Positions 17,447-25,612 of a DNA stretch of 42,400 nt are shown one piece after another. Numbering within the stretch: position 1 is the stretch's first letter; each line of letters starts with the position of its first letter. The position numbers were made by a program, and so were the translations under genes. The stretch comes from Candidatus Gastranaerophilales bacterium (GTDB taxonomy: Bacteria > Cyanobacteriota > Vampirovibrionia > Gastranaerophilales > Gastranaerophilaceae). Location of the stretch: assembly GCA_944325065.1 (NCBI GenBank), contig CALUYS010000014.1, forward strand, positions 1 to 42,400, in the 5' to 3' direction. Below the pieces are notes generated by a model. It was not told the DNA's origin. It was given only the letters and a program-made list of their open reading frames with translations, and did not search any database.

Positions 17447-18218
17447 TATATATTTAACTTTTTTACTTATTATATTAATAGTTAACAGTAATTTTGTTTT
17501 AGCTTCAAATGAAGTCATAAAAGATGAACTTGTTGAAGCTACTTTAAAAAACAAAAATTTAAAAATCGAAAAATATCAAAAACCATATTTTAATGATGAC
17601 TTAACTCAATTTTTAGAATATGTTGAAAAACCTTCAGTCAAAGACCCTTTTATTCATAATGAAGACATTTTTTATTTACATTCTGTTAAAAAACCATATA
17701 TAAATATGGATGGTGTCATTAAGAATGAGGATATTAAAAATTTAAGTTATGATAAAACTTGTATCCCAGATAATGTTAATAATACTAATTTTCAAGATAC
17801 ATTAAGCTTTTTGACAATAAAACCTATAAAAAAAATTTCTGCTAAAAATTGTCGTTTAGGTCAATATATTGAGTTTCAAACTGTTGGTGATATTAAGTTT
17901 AAAAATCATCTAATTAAAGATGGAACTTCAATTATAGGAAGAATTACAAATATTACACCAAATGGTTTTGCAGGGACTCCGAGTGATATTACTGTTGAAA
18001 GATTTCAATTCAAAGATAAATCAATACGTAATATAAAACTTGAGGGTGTTATTGAAAAACATGGTGCTAATAGAAGCATTTGGGTTGTTCCTTTGGTTTC
18101 TGCTGGGAATATATTTACAGGTATTGGAGGATATGCCTTTTATATTATAAAAGGCGGTCACGCTATGCTTAAAACTCGTGACAATTTTGAACTTGAATTG
18201 CTTCAGCTTCAAAATTAA
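17421..18218 (+). CDS. Secreted protein of unknown function, 265 aa
   Basis: It begins with a basic N-terminus and hydrophobic segment (residues 9-28, ending NFVLAS), a signal peptide. The C-terminal half looks like beta strands: IEFQTVGDIKFKNHLI, then DGTSIIGRITNITPNGFAGT and TVERFQFKDKSIRNIKLEG, and last a hydrophobic Gly-rich segment (GNIFTGIGGYAFYIIKGGHA). It overlaps the M48 protease gene by 26 bases. Its stop overlaps the convergent rseP stop region by four bases. No known family is recognised. As a co-translated partner it may be a substrate or anchor of the protease; this is inference. Confidence 0.7.
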   Translation: MKQIKKHFNIYLTFLLIILIVNSNFVLASNEVIKDELVEATLKNKNLKIEKYQKPYFNDDLTQFLEYVEKPSVKDPFIHNEDIFYLHSVKKPYINMDGVIKNEDIKNLSYDKTCIPDNVNNTNFQDTLSFLTIKPIKKISAKNCRLGQYIEFQTVGDIKFKNHLIKDGTSIIGRITNITPNGFAGTPSDITVERFQFKDKSIRNIKLEGVIEKHGANRSIWVVPLVSAGNIFTGIGGYAFYIIKGGHAMLKTRDNFELELLQLQN

Positions 18219-19585
18219 AATTTATTTGTTATAAGTCCTAAAATATCATTAAATATGACGACAAGCATGAGAACTATTAATAATAGAAAACAAGCATTTG
18301 ATATCATATTAAGTGTTTTTTCATTTACTTTTTGTCCTTTTATTTTTTCTATAGCTAGAAAAAGTAAATGCCCACCATCCAAAGCGGGAATTGGCAATAT
18401 ATTTACTATCGCTAAATTTAAACTTATAACGGCTGTTAATAATAATCCTTTAAAAAGACCTTGATATTCAATAATATCCGAACCTATTTTTGTTATTGCA
18501 ACAATTCCATGTAAATCTTTTAATGGAACTTTACCCATAAACATTTTACCTAATCCATATATCATCATATAGGTGTTTTCATATAGATATTTATTGGTAT
18601 ATATAATTTTATCTTTTATTGTTTTTGTATTTATAAAATTTTCAACTATTTCTTTTTCAATCCCAATTACACCATCTTCGGTTGGGGATATTGGTTTTAT
18701 ATTTATTTCTTTTCCATCACGTATAATAGTCAAATTTATAGGATGATAATTATCAGATAATGCAATCGCAAGATCTGTCATTGTATAATTGCCGTCAATA
18801 ATATATGTTTTTTTATTAACAATTTTATCTCTAAGTTCAATAAGTCCAGGAGTTAATTTAACATCATCATTTGATTGATATTTTCCTACTCCAAGTTTTA
18901 TATCTTTTGTCAAATGGATTTCATCTTCAGGTTTTATTTTAGGTAAAATAACTTTAGTTCCTTTTTTTATAACTCCTTCATCATTTAAGTTTGGATTAAG
19001 TTTTTTTATTTCGTTATAATGATATCTTATAAGTTTTGTATTTGTTTCATTATCATATTTTTTACTTAAAGTTGCATAAAGATTTATATCACTTGGATAT
19101 TCAAGTTTTGCTCCATTAATTTTAATAATTTTATCTTTTGGTTTCAAGTTTGTTGTTTTAAGTTCTTGATTTACATTTGGCAATACTTTAGAAACATATA
19201 TATCGTAACTATTAAGTGGGAGTTTCCCCCACATTGTCGCTGTTAAGAAAACAAGGAAATACGCTGCAAGTACATTTGCTATGACACCTGATGCTATTAC
19301 AATTGCTCTTTGATATATGGGTTTATTCTCAAAACGTAATGGTGACCATTTGGGTAGTTCACAATTTTCGTCATCATCAGGAAATGAAACATATCCTCCA
19401 AGTAAAAATGCGTGGATTAAAAATTTTGTTTCTCCTATTTTTTTTTCATATAATGTTGGACCTATTGGCAAACCTATGCCAAATTTGTCTACTTTTATTT
19501 TAAATAATCTTGCTGCAAAAAAATGACCTAACTCATGGACTATTATTAAAATACTTATTAATATTAACATTATTATTAAATTCAT
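18215..19585 (-). CDS. rseP: RIP metalloprotease, RseP / site-2 protease family
   Basis: A 456-aa intramembrane zinc protease. HELGH is at residues 17-21 in the first membrane helix. A GGYVSFPDDDE motif follows, with a second helix at about 100. PDZ-like sequence follows (LKPKDKIIKINGAKLEYPSD). The C-terminal helix has NILPIPALDGGHLLF, the family's second zinc motif. Members cut anti-sigma factors, remnant signal peptides or membrane regulators. Between PDZ parts there is an insert (about 185-235) that looks like a LysM repeat (YHYNEIKKLNPNLND ... GTKVILPK). It converges with the secreted-protein gene and diverges from comF. Confidence 0.93.
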   Translation of the reverse strand: MNLIIMLILISILIIVHELGHFFAARLFKIKVDKFGIGLPIGPTLYEKKIGETKFLIHAFLLGGYVSFPDDDENCELPKWSPLRFENKPIYQRAIVIASGVIANVLAAYFLVFLTATMWGKLPLNSYDIYVSKVLPNVNQELKTTNLKPKDKIIKINGAKLEYPSDINLYATLSKKYDNETNTKLIRYHYNEIKKLNPNLNDEGVIKKGTKVILPKIKPEDEIHLTKDIKLGVGKYQSNDDVKLTPGLIELRDKIVNKKTYIIDGNYTMTDLAIALSDNYHPINLTIIRDGKEINIKPISPTEDGVIGIEKEIVENFINTKTIKDKIIYTNKYLYENTYMMIYGLGKMFMGKVPLKDLHGIVAITKIGSDIIEYQGLFKGLLLTAVISLNLAIVNILPIPALDGGHLLFLAIEKIKGQKVNEKTLNMISNACFLLLIVLMLVVIFNDILGLITNKF

Positions 19586-19653
19586 TTTCTATCCTCTATT
19601 TTTATATCCCATTTTTCTTTACTAATTTTATTCACTATTATAATATTTATACT

Positions 19654-20295
19654 ATGATTATGTTTTTAAAACAACTTTTAAATACAATTTTTAACAAAAA
19701 TGATTACATATATGATTTTAATGTTGATAATCATTTTATACAAAAAAGAGTGTTTTTTATTAGAACTAATATCTGTAATTTAAATTTTACTTCATATAGT
19801 GCGTTTTTATATAAATATAAAATCCGAGAATTGATTCATTTATATAAATTCAAAAAAAAAGTTTATTTAGCTAAAGTTATTGCAAAATTGTTGTATGATT
19901 TAATTATTTTAAAAATACCTGAAATTGTGGATAATAAAAAAAATTTTGAACTTGTTTGTGTACCTTCTCATTATTTTCGAGTTTTTAAACGTGGGTTCAA
20001 TCACATGAATATAATAGCATATGAATTATCAAAACTTTTAAATATTAGATTTAATAAAGGACTTTTAATACGTTCAAAATATACATCATCTTTATATAAC
20101 AAAACAAAACAGGAACGAGAAAAAATTATAAAAAATTGTTTTAAAGTAAATAATACCAAATTAGAAAATAAAAACACAAAAATAATCCTTATTGATGACA
20201 TTTTAACAAGCGGTACAACTATCAAAGAATGTATTAAAACCTTAAATGAAAATGGTTTTCTGTATATTTATCCTTTTACTGTTGCTTCAACTTGA
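19654..20295 (+). CDS. comF: ComF-family phosphoribosyltransferase-like protein
   Basis: A ComF-family protein, related to type I phosphoribosyltransferases and linked to DNA uptake in competent bacteria. It has KRGFNHMNIIAYELSKLLNI (the RGFNQ...LA..L motif), SLYNKTKQEREKIIKNCFKV (K.Q..l....R..N...F.V), and the PRPP loop IILIDDILTSGTTIKE. The N-terminal zinc finger found in many ComF proteins is missing. The frame is open upstream to 19510, but that part overlaps rseP. The ATG at 19654 is chosen; a TATAAT (19639-19644) ends nine bases before it and there is no ribosome site. The 3' end overlaps the convergent menG by nine bases. Confidence 0.85.
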   Translation: MIMFLKQLLNTIFNKNDYIYDFNVDNHFIQKRVFFIRTNICNLNFTSYSAFLYKYKIRELIHLYKFKKKVYLAKVIAKLLYDLIILKIPEIVDNKKNFELVCVPSHYFRVFKRGFNHMNIIAYELSKLLNIRFNKGLLIRSKYTSSLYNKTKQEREKIIKNCFKVNNTKLENKNTKIILIDDILTSGTTIKECIKTLNENGFLYIYPFTVAST

Positions 20296-20973
20296 TTTTT
20301 TATATATTTGTAGCGAAATTATTCCAAATAAATAGTCAACGCGTTTTTCTAAACTAAATCCTTTATTTTTAAAAAGTTTAATAAGTTCATCTGGTGAATA
20401 AAAGTCTTTTCTTGATTTGAGCAAATATTTATATGGCGAACTTTTTTTATAAAATATTTTTAATATAAAATTAACAATAAATTCAAAAATTATATTCATA
20501 AACTTATTTGACTTACCAAAGTCTAAATGCATAAGTTTTCCATTTAATTTTAATATTCTGTTTATTTCCTTCAAAGTTTTTATTTTATGTTTTATATTTC
20601 TAAAACCAAAACTAATTGTAATATAATCAAAAGTATTATTACAAAAAGGTAAGTTATTTGCATTTGAGTTAATAAATTTTACATATTTTTTGTTTTTAAA
20701 TCTTTTTCTAGCAAGTTTGAGCATTTCTGATGAAAAATCAACACCTATAACTTTTCTAGGTTGATTATTATTTAAGATATAATTAATAATGTCCCCAGTA
20801 CCAGTACAAATGTCAAGAATGAGTGTGTTCTGTCTAATTTTTAATCTTTTTATTGCATTTTTTTTTATAAAGTTATGAAGTCCAAAAGATATAATATTGT
20901 TGTTGTTGTCATAGTTGATTGCAATTTTGTTAAATAGTTCTTTTATTTTTACCTCGTTTTTAATATATTTCAT
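20287..20973 (-). CDS. menG: Demethylmenaquinone methyltransferase (MenG/UbiE)
   Basis: A 228-aa SAM-dependent methyltransferase that adds the C-methyl in the last step of menaquinone synthesis. Signature features: LFNKIAINYDNNNNIISFGL at the start, motif I LDICTGTGDI, then IGVDFSSEML, ANNLPFCNNTFDYITISFGF followed by RN, and the late DFGKSNKFMN. Its start overlaps the end of menA by four bases (ATGA type), so the two form an operon in biosynthetic order. Length is normal for the family. Confidence 0.93.
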   Translation of the reverse strand: MKYIKNEVKIKELFNKIAINYDNNNNIISFGLHNFIKKNAIKRLKIRQNTLILDICTGTGDIINYILNNNQPRKVIGVDFSSEMLKLARKRFKNKKYVKFINSNANNLPFCNNTFDYITISFGFRNIKHKIKTLKEINRILKLNGKLMHLDFGKSNKFMNIIFEFIVNFILKIFYKKSSPYKYLLKSRKDFYSPDELIKLFKNKGFSLEKRVDYLFGIISLQIYKKSS

Positions 20974-21854
20974 AAGATAATGCCAAAGATTAGTAATATT
21001 TCGTAAGCTATTGTTAAATTACGTGCCATAATAAAATTTATAATAAATTCATTTTCATTTTCAGGATTATATTTTTTGATGGATTTTAAAAGTTTATGAG
21101 CTTGTGGGATAGTTAAAAATGTTAAAAAACCCCAATTTGATATTATTTTATTTGTTATTAAAAATAAAGTTAGCAAATATCCTATTAAAACTAATATACA
21201 TATTGTTAGATAAGCATATTGTTTGAATTTAAATAGTGTACATAAAGTTCTTTTTTTTGCTTGAATGTCTGTATCATAATCCATAAATGCATGAATATCA
21301 AGTACAATTATGGTAAAAATAAATACACAAAAAGATAAAGGTAATATTTCAAAATTATATATCTGATTTGTCATAACATAATAGACTCCATAAAAAAGTA
21401 TTGGCCCAAAAATAGTTCCAACAACTATTTCTCCAAGTCCTATATGATTTATTTTGGGATAAATTAAACACAACCCACCAACAAAAATTGACATTAAAGG
21501 GATAATATAACCAAACTTAATTGTGAAAAAGATGCCAATTAAAACAGGAATAGAAAAATAAAAACATACCATTTTAAATATTGTTTTTAAATCAGTTTCT
21601 TTGTTATCAATATATGTTGATTTGTATTTTTGTTTTGGTACTTTATTTTTAAAATCAATATAGTCATCAAATAAGTTAGTACCCAGATGAGTAAAAATAA
21701 TAGCAATTAATGATAAAACACCATAGAATATATTGCCATTATTAAATTTTAAGGTATAGAGAAAAATAATAATCCAAGAAACTATGCTTATAGGAAGCGA
21801 ATAACCACGAGAGGCTTTAAACCAAAATAAAAATTGTTTCTTTATTTCAAACAT
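20970..21854 (-). CDS. menA: 1,4-dihydroxy-2-naphthoate prenyltransferase-like UbiA protein
   Basis: A membrane prenyltransferase of the UbiA superfamily with about eight to nine helices. The first Asp-rich motif is NLFDDYIDFKNKV near residues 60-72. The second is DIHAFMDYDTDIQAKKRTL near 190-208. MenA joins a polyprenyl chain to DHNA; pairing with menG downstream supports this over other UbiA roles. The frame opens at a TTG five codons earlier, but that codon is part of the ribosome site (TTGGAAAG), so ATG 21854 is the start. DNA upstream is pseudogene and IS debris. Confidence 0.88.
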   Translation of the reverse strand: MFEIKKQFLFWFKASRGYSLPISIVSWIIIFLYTLKFNNGNIFYGVLSLIAIIFTHLGTNLFDDYIDFKNKVPKQKYKSTYIDNKETDLKTIFKMVCFYFSIPVLIGIFFTIKFGYIIPLMSIFVGGLCLIYPKINHIGLGEIVVGTIFGPILFYGVYYVMTNQIYNFEILPLSFCVFIFTIIVLDIHAFMDYDTDIQAKKRTLCTLFKFKQYAYLTICILVLIGYLLTLFLITNKIISNWGFLTFLTIPQAHKLLKSIKKYNPENENEFIINFIMARNLTIAYEILLIFGIIL

Positions 21855-21904
21855 ATAATTACTTTCCAAGATTTTAAATGTAAATTGTCTAGTGGATTTA
21901 AGTT

Positions 21905-22093
21905 TTAGTCAGACTTATTTAGATTTATAGCTTCTCGTGTGAGTTTATTCAACTGCCATCTGAAATATCATTTATATCTATATTTATAAGCTGATTTTTC
22001 TCCAGTTGTTATAGCTTTTACATATTTATTATGAGGGATATTTAGCTAAAAGTAAAGATTACCATTGAAATAATCCAATTTTAGTACTATCAT
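21905..22093 (-). pseudogene. Possible short gene remnant with two in-frame stops
   Basis: From an ATG at 22093 one frame reads MIVLKLDYFNGNLYF, a TAG, then LNIPHNKYVKAITTGEKSAY, then KYRYK, a TGA, and YFRWQLNKLTREAINLNKSD before a TAA at 21905-21907. The later part reads like real protein. It lies between menA and the IS3 remnant. I do not recognise the family. It could be chance in AT-rich DNA. Confidence 0.3.
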
Positions 22094-22239
22094 TTTATTG
22101 ATTTTATTGCGTTTAGAGCTAAAAATAGCTAAAAGATTGTTTAAAATTACTGAGATTATTATATTTATTTTAATCATAAGTTATAGAGAATTAATAAAAC
22201 GATGAAATTCTATTTAATATTAAATAAGTTTACATATTA

Positions 22240-22776
22240 AAATTGTAAAAGCTTAAACAAGAAATTAAATACTTATAACAACAGGTAGAATTTCTAAAAA
22301 AAAAGTTCCCATGCAGGAGTTAAAAGAAGTAACTCAAAATTTTGAATTTATTGATTTTGCATCCTATCCATCATTCGATGTCTTTTTTTATGTGCTTGTT
22401 TAATAGTCAATCGCAATAGTTATTACCACAAAAAAAACAAAGAAAATCTTGCTAGAAAAGAAAAATACCTGAAAAATTACTGATAGAAAAAAATTGTAAA
22501 TAAAAGCCTTAAAAAGAAAGATATTAAAACAAGAGAAATAGTTTTATAAAAAGATGCAAAATATCTAAGAATGTTAATAGTATTGAATGTAATTAATAAA
22601 TTAAAAACAAAAATAATATTATCCAATCAATTTCTAGTAAAGGGGAATATATATTATTACACCAGCGAAATGATTCAATAGAACAAATTAAAAAAGGTTC
22701 CTGTTAATACAGGAACCTTTTGTTAAAAGTTTCTTGAACAAACTTTTTTTGACTTTATCTAGGTTTAGGATATAGT
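22240..22776 (+). mobile_element. Second decayed IS3-family copy (inverted relative to 631-1478)
   Basis: From about 22240 the sequence matches the reverse complement of the element at 631-1478: GCAGGAGTTAAAAGAAGTAA, TTTGCATCCTATCCATCATT and ACCTGAAAAATTACTGATAG are shared. It ends with the same terminal sequence (GACTTTATCTAGG...ATAGT at 22776). About 125 bases of the orfB end are deleted near 22640, and a 13-bp-stem hairpin is inserted near the right end. Weak similarity may reach left to about 22150. No intact frame remains. It fills the gap between menA and ferritin. Confidence 0.75.
22690..22721 (-). terminator. Strong hairpin, likely ferritin terminator
   Basis: AAAAGGTTCCTGT (22692-22704) and ACAGGAACCTTTT (22709-22721) pair perfectly over 13 bp with a TAAT loop. 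On the minus strand the stem is followed by U-rich sequence, about 95 bases after the ferritin stop. It is symmetric enough to act on both strands. It lies inside the IS3 remnant and is absent from the other copy. Confidence 0.6.
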
Positions 22777-22814
22777 TTAAAATTCCTTTTTTAAATAAAG
22801 TATTTTAAATATAA

Positions 22815-23324
22815 TTAATTTTGTGTATTATCGACAAAAACTCTTTGAGCCATTTCACGATCCATCATAAATAAAGCATCACCTGAACAATCAACTATTT
22901 TAAGTTGAGCAATGATATCTTCACAATTAGATTCTTCTTCAACTTGTTCATCAATAAACCACTTTAAAAAAGACAAGGAAGCTCTATCTTTAACTTCTTC
23001 AGCAACATCCATAAGGTTATTAATTAATGAAGTAACATAAACTTCATGTTCAAGAGTTTTTTCAAATACATCAATAACAGATTTATATTCATTCTGCGGT
23101 TTTTCAATTGTTTCTAATACAACCTTTCCACCACGGTCAACTAAATAGTCATAAAATTTGTGTGCATGAGAGTTTTCTTCTTGAGCTTGGACTTTCATCC
23201 AGTTTGCAAAACCTTTTAAACCCATTTCTTCAAAATAAGCTGCCATTTGTAAATACAAATAACTAGAATAAAATTCTTTATTTATCTGCTCATTTAATGC
23301 TTTTCTCATTTTTTCATGAATCAT
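22815..23324 (-). CDS. ftnA: Non-heme ferritin
   Basis: A 169-aa four-helix ferritin that stores iron and detoxifies ferrous iron. Ferroxidase-site residues are in place: E in INKEFYSSYLYLQMA (about residue 17), E...H in QAQEENSHAHKFYDYL (about 50-53), E94 in LEHEVYVTSLI, and Q127/E130 in FIDEQVEEE. The 24-mer bacterial FtnA length is normal, and no heme-ligating Met is evident. GAGGAG lies upstream of the start. It diverges from the FG-motif coiled-coil gene. Confidence 0.95.
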   Translation of the reverse strand: MIHEKMRKALNEQINKEFYSSYLYLQMAAYFEEMGLKGFANWMKVQAQEENSHAHKFYDYLVDRGGKVVLETIEKPQNEYKSVIDVFEKTLEHEVYVTSLINNLMDVAEEVKDRASLSFLKWFIDEQVEEESNCEDIIAQLKIVDCSGDALFMMDREMAQRVFVDNTQN

Positions 23325-23474
23325 AACTTAATACTCCTCTTTTATATATTTCAAATAACAAACATTATTTTAACACTATTTTTATTATTAGTAAATTAAA
23401 CTTGTATATATATTTTTTTATAATAGTATTAAAAATATTAATATGATAGAAATAGAAAGAGTGAGTTAATAATT

Positions 23475-24911
23475 ATGAAAATAAATAATATTTCAAATAA
23501 TAAAAATATTTTTAATAATAAAATAATAAATTATAATATTAAAAATAAAAATAAAAATAAAAGTCTAAGTTTTAAGGCAAATAATATACAAGTGCCAAAT
23601 AATAAATGTAAAGTCGTTGAATCTATCTGGAATAAATTATTTCCAAACTTACAGTCAGGTCTGGTAAAAAGAAGTTATAAAAATTTGATATCTATAAATA
23701 ATGATAAGTATTCATCAGACGAGGTGAAATATTATTATAAAAAAAACCATGATAATGTTATATTAAAAATTTTTGAAAATTGTAATTTGGATAAAAATAA
23801 AAATATAACAACAGCTTCAAAAATATTTTATCAATATGATACCCAAAAAAATAAAGATTTAAAACAAAAAATAATAATTAATCCTCAATTTGATAAAAAT
23901 GGTCGATTAATAAAAGCACAATATGTTCATGAATATTATGAAAATCAAGCTGATAAAAAACAATTTGTTATACATAGTAATGTAAAATTTAGAGATGAAA
24001 AAATAGTATTTACTAAATCAACAGAAATAACATATGATGATGATACAAAAGAAACTTATAAAAATGCTTTCTATAATATTCATAATGAAATATATGATTT
24101 TGATAAAAAAGAACGATTAAATATATATAAACAAGATGATAAAAGTGTTGAAGAAAGATTGATTTGGGAAAACGGCAATTGTGAAGATTTGAAACCTGAT
24201 TTTTATATTATACAAGAAAAGACAAAAGAAAAACCCGATATAAAAATTTATATTGAAAATCCAGTTTTTAGAAATGATTATACGATTGAAAGTGCAAAAT
24301 TAAGTCAAAAGATTATTGATAATGAAATTTCATATACAGATTATAAACCTGAATATGATAAAAATGGAAATATTGAAAAATCAAAATTACACAGAGTAAA
24401 AAAGCTTAATGTAGATATAGAAAAAACAAACATCGAAGTAAAAGAAATTCAAAAAGAAATAGATTATTTATATACAATAGAAAAAAAGAATTTTAATGAA
24501 AGGAAAAAACTAAAAGAAGAAGAAAAACAGCTTAATATAAAACTTTATGAAATACAAAAACAGCAAAGAGGGAGACGATTTACTCCAAAATTTCAAAGTT
24601 TATTAAATTTTTATGAAAATTTTAACAAAGAGAAAAAAGATAATAAAAATAATTTATCTGAATTAATTGATAAAATAAATAAAGATAAAGAAATATTACA
24701 GAACAAAGCAAAGGAACTTGAAGAAATAACCAATAAAAACATGATAAAAATCAGAGAACTACAAAGCAAATTAGCAGATATTATTTCTTATGATAAGGTT
24801 TATTATGATTATAAATATGGAAAAGAAAACTTAGTATTTTCAACTAAAATTTATGGTAAAATAAATTCAATACTTGAATTTCAACGAAGGGATTTGATTA
24901 ATGATGATTGA
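23475..24911 (+). CDS. FG/SFK-motif hypothetical coiled-coil protein, 478 aa
   Basis: The N-terminus starts MKINNISNNKNIFNN, then an Asn/Lys-rich linker and SLSFKANN near residues 32-39, the same plan as other FG-motif proteins here. The middle (about 60-310) has repeated short strands with Tyr/Asp (NPQFDKNGRLIKAQYVHEYY, KPEYDKNGNIEKSKLHRVKK), reminiscent of 'toxin_YwqK'-like DKNG repeats. Residues 315-460 form a long Glu/Lys coiled coil. No signal peptide or membrane segment. It overlaps the radical SAM gene by 11 bases and so is translationally coupled to it. Function unknown. Confidence 0.75.
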   Translation: MKINNISNNKNIFNNKIINYNIKNKNKNKSLSFKANNIQVPNNKCKVVESIWNKLFPNLQSGLVKRSYKNLISINNDKYSSDEVKYYYKKNHDNVILKIFENCNLDKNKNITTASKIFYQYDTQKNKDLKQKIIINPQFDKNGRLIKAQYVHEYYENQADKKQFVIHSNVKFRDEKIVFTKSTEITYDDDTKETYKNAFYNIHNEIYDFDKKERLNIYKQDDKSVEERLIWENGNCEDLKPDFYIIQEKTKEKPDIKIYIENPVFRNDYTIESAKLSQKIIDNEISYTDYKPEYDKNGNIEKSKLHRVKKLNVDIEKTNIEVKEIQKEIDYLYTIEKKNFNERKKLKEEEKQLNIKLYEIQKQQRGRRFTPKFQSLLNFYENFNKEKKDNKNNLSELIDKINKDKEILQNKAKELEEITNKNMIKIRELQSKLADIISYDKVYYDYKYGKENLVFSTKIYGKINSILEFQRRDLINDD

Positions 24912-25533
24912 TAAAAAAGATACGATTGTATATGAGTTATGTGGCAAAACATATATAAATTTAACAAATAGCTGTACAAATGAATGTGAATTCTGTATAC
25001 GTAATATAAAAGATGATGTTATCGGTAAGAATATGTGGTTCAAATATGATAATATTATTGGTGACGATGTTATAGACGCTTTAAATATTAATAAAGAAAA
25101 TCTAAAAGATGAAATAATATATTGTGGTTATGGTGAACCAACGTTAAGACTTAGTGCTTTAATTAAAAGTGCAAAATATATAAAAGAGAATTTTAAGAAT
25201 AAAAAAATAAGATTAAACACAAATGGACATGGGAACTTAGTATATCAAACAGATATAGTTCCTCAACTTGCTCAATATATAGATAGTGTATCAATAAGTC
25301 TCAATGCACAAGATGAAGAAACTTATAATAAAATTTCAAAACCGAGAATAAAGAATGCATATATAGGTATGCTTGATTTTGTAAAAAAATGTAAAAAAAA
25401 TGGGATAGATACAACAGTTACCATTGTCACTCATTTTAAAGATTATGCAATAGACGTTGAAAAATGTCGACAAATAGCGAATGATTTAGGTGTAAAATTT
25501 CGTGAAAGAGAATATCTAAATAATGGATATTAA
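24901..25533 (+). CDS. TatD-associated-type radical SAM protein
   Basis: A 210-aa radical SAM protein. The iron-sulfur motif is C25-x3-C29-x2-C32 within NLTNSCTNECEFCIRN, which resembles the family found next to or fused with TatD nucleases (Y.NLTN.CtN.C.FCIR). The GEP-type SAM motif is IYCGYGEPTLRL near residues 76-87. Later segments are KIRLNTNGHGN and YIDSVSISLNAQDEETYNKI. It overlaps the preceding FG-motif gene. TatD is not adjacent. Substrate unknown. Start ATG 24901 or 24904. Confidence 0.85.
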   Translation: MMIDKKDTIVYELCGKTYINLTNSCTNECEFCIRNIKDDVIGKNMWFKYDNIIGDDVIDALNINKENLKDEIIYCGYGEPTLRLSALIKSAKYIKENFKNKKIRLNTNGHGNLVYQTDIVPQLAQYIDSVSISLNAQDEETYNKISKPRIKNAYIGMLDFVKKCKKNGIDTTVTIVTHFKDYAIDVEKCRQIANDLGVKFREREYLNNGY

Positions 25534-25549
25534 AATTTTATAAAGTTTC

Positions 25550-25579
25550 TTGACGAAAATAAAAAAAGAATAGTAAAAT
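25550..25579 (+). promoter_or_regulatory. glnA promoter
   Basis: TTGACG (25550-25555) and TAAAAT (25574-25579) are separated by 18 bases. The expected start of transcription, near 25586, leaves a leader of about 27 bases with GAGG before the glnA ATG. No room for a riboswitch. Confidence 0.65.
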
Positions 25580-25612
25580 GATAAACGTTAAAAGTAATTG
25601 AGGTATAAATTT

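Noticed and set aside
19291-19526. Plus-strand frames inside rseP
   Set aside because: Two overlapping frames antisense to the protease; the upstream extension of comF into this region was also rejected in favour of ATG 19654.
21870-21910. IS3-end-like sequence beside menA
   Set aside because: It resembles the IS terminal sequence loosely but in the wrong orientation to bound the copy at 22240-22776.
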